The notes under the pieces: model-generated
Databases searched by the model: none
What the model was told of the DNA's origin: nothing
Seen by the model: the letters and a program-made list of their open reading frames with translations, nothing else
DNA from: Eleginops maclovinus
Taxonomy: Eukaryota > Chordata > Actinopteri > Perciformes > Eleginopidae
Assembly (NCBI RefSeq): GCF_036324505.1
Contig: NC_086368.1
Location: forward strand, 1,364,001 to 1,428,000
Length of the DNA stretch: 64,000 nucleotides
Direction of reading: 5' to 3'
Translations under genes and position numbers: made by a program
In this document: piece by piece, positions 57,376 through 64,000 of the stretch
Layout: each line of letters opens with the position of its first letter
How positions within the stretch are numbered: the first letter of the stretch is position 1

Positions 57376-57845
57376 TAACAATGTTAATGTTATTATTATT
57401 ATTGTTATTAATAATAATGATAAAACCGACAATGCTCTTCATTTGGGAAGGAAATAACAGTTTCCACATTATTAATTAATGCCACTGAACTAAAATCATA
57501 TAACTTTATTTAGCACACTAGCTAGCTAACTTCTGCTTACTCTGGAGCTAATAGCCTGGTTCTCCTGGCAGTAAAGTTATCTCACATATCATTTGTATTA
57601 ACTTCAGTCAAGTTTTGTCTCCAATACGCAAGCAAAAGTTGAACAATTTAAATGACATCAAACCAAAACACTCAAAATGGTTGTTTTTTTTCATTTTTGA
57701 AGTGAAAATGGATTATAAAGACTCTATAATATAATGTAACGGACTATTGAATAATTACATTGGATGACTGTTAGTCTGTTAGCAGTGGAAACGATGTTCA
57801 TGCGATATATAAAGATAATTTCAAACTCCGGATATTTATAATTAC
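57376..57845. other. Intron 1 of the IS3EU UIM/HECT gene, right of the hAT
   Basis: AT-rich; short TTA/TAA run at 57392-57422. No other feature. Confidence 0.5.
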
Positions 57846-58329
57846 CTTGTTTTCCTCGTGCCAGATGTCCATGTGCCAAAGCAATGTTTCGGGCTTGATA
57901 ACGTGGCGCACAATCTCTCCTAAGAGGAGCTGTAGCTGGCCGCTGCCCGCTGCGGGATGGGAAGAGCGATGCTAGGTGACCGTCCACGGTGTCCTCACCT
58001 GGAGTTGGAACGGTCGGTTGCTGCACCATTGTGGATGCACTTGACAGCGTTCTAATGGTCTCCGCTGAGGCCAATATATTGTTGAGCAACGCCGCTGCCT
58101 CAGTTAGGCTACGTGCGGGCTGTCGAGAAGACATCACCAACAAAGAATAGTATTTCGCCTGTATTTTGCAATGCACTGTTTCTTCTCAACCGTTTTCTGT
58201 TTAATTGGAATGCCTTCCGTTTTAAGTGAAATGCCTCTCACACAACATACTGAAATTAATATATACATTTTTAAAAAATATTTTGTGTGAGTGCGTTTTA
58301 TATGTGTGTGTGAGAGCTTTTCATATGTG

Positions 58330-58448
58330 TGTGTGAGAGATTTTCACATGTGTTTATGAGAGCGTTTGGTTTCAGTTGTGTGTGTGAGAGTGTTTCACAT
58401 GTGTATGTGAACGGTATTTCTGAATACTGTCCCTAGGGGGCCCTCATA
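58330..58448. repeat. Right terminal inverted repeat of IS3EU element 2
   Basis: Complement of the left repeat; further gtgtgagag(c/a)ttttcat units continue inward to about 58285. Confidence 0.92.
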
Positions 58449-58580
58449 TAGAGGCCTCTCTTCACTAACTTCTACTGTCCCTCTATTGGGCCTCTCTGCC
58501 TTCTCTCACAAAGGAATGTGCAGTTAGTATTCACTGTGAATAAAGTAGCAGAATGTAGTTCCTTTCTTATGTTTTTAGTA
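58449..58580 (-). mobile_element. ERV relic, part B
   Basis: ttgggcctctctgccttctc, tgaataaagtagcagaatg and ttcctttcttatgttttta match the complement of 32925-33030. Together with 42885-43029 it reconstitutes one interrupted antisense repeat. Confidence 0.75.
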
Positions 58581-58910
58581 GGGATGCACCGATTGCGAAA
58601 ATGTCGGCCGATGTTAAGAATTAAAAAAAAATGTTTTGCCAATACCGATGCCAATACCGATGCCAATACCGATGCCAATACCGATGGCCGATGTTTTACT
58701 ATTTAAACTGTAATAGCATAAGGCAGCCTGTCCCTTTAAGAGAGAGAGTGGGGGATACGTGTGTGCATGTGTAAGCGCGAGAGAGAGGTTGAGCGAGCCA
58801 AAGTAAGTTTCTGGAAGTTAACGGGAGTAGCAGCAAGTATAACAAAGTCACAAATATAAAAGACGGCCTCCCAAGAACACTGAAGAATGGATTTAATTTA
58901 CTGATCCTGG
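58581..58910 (+). mobile_element. hAT end fragment (GGGATGCACCGAT type)
   Basis: tagggatgcaccgattgcg is a frequent terminus of teleost hAT elements. A four-fold tandem of gccaataccgat (58639-58686) follows. About 300 bp remain, with no transposase and no right end. Confidence 0.55.
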
Positions 58911-59130
58911 CAGCAGCAGCTCCTCACAGAGGAGACGAGACGCTCCCCCCCCCCCTATCGTCCTTCCAGCCGACTCCAGCCCCTCTTGAATTCTGTTCCT
59001 GATCAGTTGGGGGTCCCGCCGACACCTGCTCCGCCAGGGGTCCTGCCAACATCATTCCCTGTCCAGTTAGGGGTCCCACCGACCCATGTCCCTGTCCAAC
59101 TGGGGCTGTCCCCCTCTACCCCCCCTGAAA
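58911..59130 (+). other. Pro-rich remnant before LTR copy 2
   Basis: Open frame with repeating LGVPPT/LPT-like units (58986-59130) and several C-runs, directly before an LTR. It may be the 3' internal region of that retrotransposon. Nothing more can be said. Confidence 0.3.
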
Positions 59131-59472
59131 TGTATCTTCCTCCTTGGGTCTTGTCTGGTGTCACTTCCTGTGTTTGCCCTCCTGTCTGATTGTCTCATTG
59201 TGATCATCTGTTGCCCTTGTGCTGTTCCTCCCCTCCCTAGCTGTGTCTTGTATTGTGCCCTCTGTCGTCAAGATAGCCAGCTTCCCACAACGAGATACCT
59301 TTGTAGTTAGTTTCCTTAGTCAAGTTTAATTAGTTCTCATATTTACAGATGCTTTTCTACATTTTTCCTCTTATGAGTGACTTTATGTTATACTTTGCCT
59401 TATCTCAAGTAAAGACCTTTTTTGAACTTTGAAACTCTCTTTTGAGTCCAAGTGTCTATCACGTTCCTAACA
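59131..59472 (+). repeat. LTR of a retrotransposon (copy 2)
   Basis: tgtatcttcctccttgggtc...cacgttcctaaca, same family as 41997-42289. Both are preceded by tgaaa. No internal region follows, so this is a 3' or solo LTR. Confidence 0.6.
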
Positions 59473-61933
59473 TAAAATCACATCAATTAGCATCACTGTT
59501 GCATTGGGTGGCATGTTGCCTCAGTTTCATAAAACATTGACATTGAAACCTATCGCCTGCTAGAAATGCTTTCATTGCAACAATAGTATTATATTAAATG
59601 CATACAAATCCAGCAGTACTAAAAGACAATAATTTACACTTACTTAATAGAATTGATTCTTGGAAATGTTTCCTAAACCCAACAAAAGGACAGACATTTA
59701 GCATATCATGTGCAATCTAAAACCATTAGAAAGCCTCTATTTTGACATTTTTTTTGCCAATTTAATTGGATTAACCTGGCAAATTTGCTTCGGAACATCA
59801 AAAGAACTTTTCAGTTAGAAGTTCCAAAATCAAAATTGTGAGTTTTCAAGGAAAGCCCTATGAGGTGGCGGACATAATGCATTGATGGTTAAACACAATT
59901 ACCTTGTACAATTGGCCCCAAACCTCACATGCATGATAAGGTTTCAGGCCAGCGAATGTTAACATGTCAACATGAATCATAGCGAACAGGGAGTCTTCCT
60001 TATTTGGCAAACATGATCTAATTTAGACATAAAAACTGCACTGTGTGGTCTGCACATGATGGTGAGCAACAATGTTGTGAAGCGTGTGTTCTGTAGTTTC
60101 ACCTAGTGGACACAGGAAGTGGTGTAAGCTTTGCAATATGTCATTTTAAGTACATCACTCTCAAAATGAATAGTGTTAGCACATTCACCCAGTCCCCAAT
60201 GGTTGCGGAAATACATTGCAGCGCCACCCTGCATCCAGCCAGAACCCCAGCACTCTTCGATATGCAGTTTTTATACTCCTCATGATAACTCTTTGAAATG
60301 TTCCAATAAAGGTGCAAAGTGTAAAACAGGTCCAGATTATTTTGTTTAAAATGTGAGCTATTATTAACATAATTTTGATGAGACGTTTTGTCAAAGACAT
60401 CAATAGTATTTTCTCTGTTTATGAGTATAATCAGTGGCAGAAAATGTTGTCCAGGCAGGTTAGTCTCCTGGGACAACGAGCACAAGGTCATTTTTGTTTT
60501 GTTTTTACCACTTTACATTTAATCAAATAAACAAATTTATGAAATGTAAACCGGACATAGAGTTGGATCAAGAAATCATGGTCCCTGGCCAGTTTTGAAA
60601 GAATAAATAATTGCTGCACTTCCCAGCTCCTCCCGCTCACCTACTCCCTCCTCTGTCTCGTTTGCAGTTATCTGAATCACGATGCTTCTGTTTACCTTGC
60701 TACCGCGGGATTTAGTTCACCAGCAAAAAAATCTTCAGGCTAGTATAATATAAATGGCATGAAGCATAGAAAACTCTTTATTTCCATAACCTTTGCCCGC
60801 TGATTTCAAGCTTCTAAAAGTATTAATGGAGATTCTCCCCGTCTCTCCTCTCTGCAGAGACTCCATGCTGTGTGCGGTGGCTGCTGGATGATAATGACTC
60901 GCAATGTTTCTGTTATTCATAAAGCAGATCCATGGTGGGTTAATGATCTATAAATGTTGATGACTTTTTCCAAAGCATTGGATACATTGATGCTTTTGGC
61001 AACTTGGCTGAAGATGAGTTCTACTTTTCAATACTGAATGATCTGAATCTCTCAAGGTCCAGGGGTTATGACTGAGTGGTTGAGACATCCCCAGGGATAT
61101 ATACAGCTCAATGTCTCAATTTGGAACTTTCATCCCACAACAAGAAACAGGAAGATTAAATGTGCCTATGCACAAAAATACAAAATATTGAATTGCAAAA
61201 AATTGTAACTAATCAAACCTATAGACCCAAAATACTCTTCACCAACTTCTCATTTACCGCTTAATGACAAATGATCTGTGTAACAATTAGTTTATGTTAT
61301 ATGATTTATTGCAAATGAGTTTGATAACTTTTCTTTATTTGATTGTATTTATTGTGGTATACTGAAGCACAAAACAAGATACAAGTACATTGTTGTCATT
61401 CCAAGGTTTGTCCCGAGCCATCTCTCTGTGTTGATGCTGTTAAACAGGAAGTGAGCTTTCACTCAGGTCCTTGTGCAAATCAAAGTGGGATTAATGAATA
61501 GACTCTATAAGCCTCAGCAGTTCTTAAAGTTTCGTGTTTAAAGATTTCTTGTCTTTTGCTCTCTTTAAGATGTTTAACAGAAGCTTTGTTTCATGTTTTT
61601 GACGCATTGCTGCTCCTGAGCTACGAAGCAATTGTGGTAGCAGTAAAATGTCAATATCATTCCTTAGGTGTTATGCAGAGAAAGAGCAGAGCCTTACTGT
61701 CAATCCAACATCTAGACTTCTTCCTGTGATGATTGTGACTCTTCCCTGTGCTGTGTCTTATTACAGGTAGATGTATGTGCTTAAAATGCAATCTTAAAAT
61801 TTACCAATTCAAAGTCAGTCAGATTTATTGTTAATCTTTCAGTTTGTGTGTACAGACAGAGACCAAAATACTGTTTCCAACAATCCTGAGGATTAAAAAA
61901 TGCAAATTTATATATATAAAAAAAATATATGTA
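59473..61933. other. Unassigned interval
   Basis: No recognisable protein, RNA gene or well-known repeat. 60141-60491 has an open frame on - without domain signature. 60600-60920 is somewhat CT-rich. This is the longest stretch in the window for which I have no explanation and the likeliest to be unique host DNA. Confidence 0.4.
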
Positions 61934-61976
61934 TATACATACATACATACATACATACATACATACATACATACAC
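61934..61976. repeat. (TACA)n microsatellite
   Basis: About ten tetranucleotide units, flanked by (TA) runs. Confidence 0.95.
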
Positions 61977-62999
61977 TCTGCACACCCACATTAATTTGGA
62001 AAATGACATTATTATGCAAATAGAAAATAATGCACTGTGGTGATTGGGGGCATGCAAGGAAAAGGGAGCCCTAATTTCACCCTCGCTTTGAGAGATCATT
62101 TAAATATAATTTTATGACTTTTTCTGAGTTAATGTGTTTTTCATGGACTCTGAGGGTGAACATAATGTGGAGAATCCCTGGCGCCTGATGATTAATTGTA
62201 TGGTTATAGATCGTGTCGATGTAAGGGATCACAGGACACAAATGGCTCTGGAGAAGCATCAGGAGGAACTCAAAGCCATCATATGTTACATGCAATATTA
62301 AGATTCATATGCACACACAACATGGCAGTGGTCCGCTGGAGCAGAACACAGCAGCTCTCCACAGCAGCTTTGACGAAGCGGAAATAGCGTCTTTTTACAG
62401 TAGAGATGTAAGCTACGCTACAAGTCTCCCAGTTAGCCAGCGCTGATACACAGTACTCACACTAACAGCTCGTCCAAACGGTTCTGTTGCGTTGACGCTT
62501 GACACAACTTCCCATTCACTTTGAATGGGGTGACGTCAAGCTTTGCCAACCTGCATTGTGGTTCCGTTGCTTCACTTCAGCTGTGTTGCTCGCAGTGAAA
62601 GATGAGAAAACTTCAACTTTTCAAGCGTCGACGGAAGCGCCAGCCAATCAAATCCTGTGTATGCAAATATGCCAGTACAAGCGCTACCCAATCAAACCGC
62701 ATGTATGTGTGTGTGTGCCAGACATGCCCACCGGCAAGCGTCAACGCGACGGAACCATGTGTACGCTGCATTAGCATATGCAGTGGTTTGGCTTTACAAC
62801 AGGAGGACTAATGTAACAACAAACAAAAAATCTGTTCTCTGCAAGATAATGTAATGTTGAGTTTCTAGCATGACTTCAATGCACTGTTGGCCAGTTGTAA
62901 AAAAAAGTTTTGCTCTGGGAGTCATTCACTGGATGAAGCCTGGTGGTCCACTGACTAATTCCATAGGGCAGCAGTGGATCAATCTGTAGGGACTGGAAA
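61977..62999. other. Unassigned interval
   Basis: 62470-62770 contains several short inverted words (gttccgttgc against gcgacggaac; cgttgacgct against agcgtcaacg), so it may be a worn MITE with cgttgacgcttgac-type ends. No coding sequence. Confidence 0.35.
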
Positions 63000-63200
63000 C
63001 ATAAGGATTGTGGACTGGTAGCTGGAGAGGTGCCAGTTCATCTCCTTGGCCCAGCCAAGGTGCCCTTGAGCAAGGCACCAAACCCCCAACTGCTCTCTGG
63101 TGCTGGAGAGACTGGCAGCCTTCGCTCTGGCACCTCTCCAGATGCTTGTGCATGTGTGCACCTACCTGTGTGCAATCAATGTATGCATGCACGTCGCCAC
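63000..63200. repeat. LINE/SINE-derived teleost repeat
   Basis: aaggtgcccttgagcaaggc and accaaacccccaactgctc are a common teleost retroelement signature, related in complement to 23555-23580. Confidence 0.45.
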
Positions 63201-63210
63201 AATAGTATTG

Positions 63211-63226
63211 GGGGGGGGGGGGGGGA
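63211..63226. repeat. Poly-G run
   Basis: Sixteen consecutive G, followed by acaccc; a site where sequencing length is unreliable. Confidence 0.9.
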
Positions 63227-63455
63227 CACCCTTGAAAAAAAGTCGTTTGGACCCCCCCACATTTGCCATCAAAAATATGAGTGCATGACTGCTCTACTAG
63301 TCCAGCGTTCTTTCCATTGCTTCACAAACAAATCCGTTCCACTTTATCAGTAGGGCATTACCCATATCAACAGAAATCCACTCCGCGTTTGTTTTTTTTA
63401 ACACACAGCAGCAGCAGCATCACGCGCGCGGCACGCTGCGTTTCTCTACTAGTAA

Positions 63456-63829
63456 GTTTTGTTCCTCATGTTATGAGTGATTTTCAGTTTTGTTCCTCAT
63501 GTTATGAGTGATTTTCAGTTTTGTTCCTCATGTTATGAGTGATTTTCAGTTTTGCTCCTCATGTTATGAGTGATTTTCAGTTTTGTTCCTGATGTTATGA
63601 GTGATTTTCAGTTTTGTTCCTCATGTTATGAGTGATTTTCAGTTTGGTTCCTCATGTTATGAGTGATTTTCAGTTTGGTTCCTCATGTTATGAGTGATTT
63701 TCAGTTTTGCTCCTCATGTTATGAGTGATTTTCAGTTTGGTTCCTCATGTTATGAGTGATTTTCAGTTTTGCTCCTCATGTTATGAGTGATTTTCAGTTT
63801 TGTTCCTCATGTTATGAGTGATTTTCCGT
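63456..63829. repeat. 31-bp minisatellite, about 12 copies
   Basis: Unit gttttgttcctcatgttatg plus agtgattttca. Variants differ at a few positions (gttttgctcc, gtttggttcc, ctgatg). The array ends abruptly at ttttccgttgat. Confidence 0.95.
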
Positions 63830-63834
63830 TGATA

Positions 63835-63983
63835 CTTTTTGATTTGTACTTTTACCTCGTCAAGAGTGTTGATCCTTTTTTGTGACCATTTTGAAAATTA
63901 AAGTATTTTTTTATACTTTACCTCTGTCTCCTGGGGTCGTGCATTTGAGTCCTACTACCTTGTGTTTTCAAGTTCGTGACACA
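63835..63983 (+). repeat. LTR-like repeat end
   Basis: tggggtcgtgcatttgagtc and gttcgtgacac match the pattern of 8653-8720 in complement. The minisatellite directly before it may be internal to this repeat. Confidence 0.4.
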
Positions 63984-64000
63984 TGCCCAGTGCCTCAGTA

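Larger units (their letters stand above)
46401..58134 (-). pseudogene. UIM/HECT ubiquitin-ligase-like gene of IS3EU element 2, HECT N-lobe missing
   Basis: Exon 1 is 58134-57846 (MSSRQPARSLTEAAALLNNI, donor aag/gtaatt). A second coding block from 47608 (acceptor atttcag) to about 47450 encodes HFNKDVILLPNPSLDV, a family signature. The exon 47345-46841 is acidic, with PSDDEELNKAIIASMECP, a good ubiquitin-interacting motif. The exon 46660-46401 encodes LQKILAFATGASVVPPIGF, IANTCVSCIRLP and FDFALGNTHGFGRS, the HECT C-lobe with its catalytic Cys. The last two exons join in frame, so the C-lobe follows the UIM directly and the E2-binding N-lobe (about 250 residues) is absent. Phases of exon 1 and the second block do not match as placed. 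The first intron now holds a 9.5-kb hAT. Product would bind ubiquitin; ligase activity is doubtful. Confidence 0.7.
43030..58448. mobile_element. Complete IS3EU-type DNA transposon 2 (15.4 kb) with nested insertions
   Basis: Termini tatgaggggcctttaggg (43030) and, on -, tatgagggccccctaggg (from 58448), flanked by the exact 6-bp duplicate tagagg at 43024-43029 and 58449-58454. A 6-bp TSD and TAT...ATA ends fit IS3EU. Genes: integrase on + (43360-44940) and a UIM/HECT gene on - (58134-46401). Without the nested hAT and LINE it is about 5.9 kb, and about 5.6 kb without the small Tc1-like MITE too. Confidence 0.93.

Noticed and set aside
43030..58448. Zisupton, Maverick/Polinton or other large virus-like element
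   Set aside because: No Ulp1-type protease, polymerase B or capsid gene; 6-bp TSD, termini and integrase fit IS3EU.
60141..60491. 116-codon open frame on -
   Set aside because: No domain, no start context, AT-rich composition; chance frame.

Overview
The window looks like ray-finned fish (teleost) nuclear DNA. No ordinary host gene, rRNA, true tRNA gene or CRISPR array could be recognised. Nearly all explainable sequence is transposable-element DNA of families common in teleosts (IS3EU-type integrase elements, Tc1/mariner, at least six hAT types, a CACTA/Tnp2-like element, a Ty3/gypsy retrotransposon, L2-like and Tx1-like LINEs, an endogenous-retrovirus relic), plus long (CA)n, (GT)n, (TAA)n and minisatellite arrays. 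Most coding copies are decayed by stops and frameshifts. The best preserved are a Tx1-like LINE (two open ORFs) and one hAT element (open 729-codon ORF, exact 8-bp target duplication).

Layout: 1-5765 is the right part of a first IS3EU element: a HECT-type ubiquitin-ligase-like pseudogene on + and an integrase pseudogene on -, tail to tail. 6718-8319 is a complete Tc1 element. 9089-13665 is a ZBED-type hAT with a three-exon transposase gene broken by one TGA. 15991-22222 holds a CACTA-like Tnp2 pseudogene and a DUF4806 gene on -, with a suspicious near-identical duplication (17420-18271 and 20341-21193) joined by an indel-ridden segment that looks like uncorrected long-read sequence. 23876-29770 is a 5'-incomplete gypsy element whose gag carries a MYND zinc finger. 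30020-32309 is a THAP12-like hAT remnant, followed by LINE and ERV fragments. 34689-37379 (KIAA1586-like) and 38027-41106 (GTF2IRD2-like) are hATs with exact 8-bp TSDs.

43030-58448 is the centrepiece: a complete 15.4-kb IS3EU element with about 120-bp terminal inverted repeats and a perfect 6-bp TSD (tagagg). It encodes an integrase with intact D, D and E residues (one frameshift) on + and, tail to tail on -, a gene with a ubiquitin-interacting motif and a HECT C-lobe. Inside it lies a ZMYM1-like hAT (47863-57367, TSD gaaggtta), and inside that a Tx1-like LINE (48676-54298) inserted in a CT-rich minisatellite. The IS3EU element itself sits in an antisense ERV relic, so four insertion layers can be read. 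58580-64000 is more fragmentary, ending in a 31-bp minisatellite and an LTR-like end.

The best candidate for an under-described system is the pairing, seen twice in different subfamilies, of an IS3EU integrase with a ubiquitin-binding plus HECT-ligase gene. This makes it a likely constituent gene of these transposons rather than chance cargo. Family names come from recognition of motifs, not from searches.
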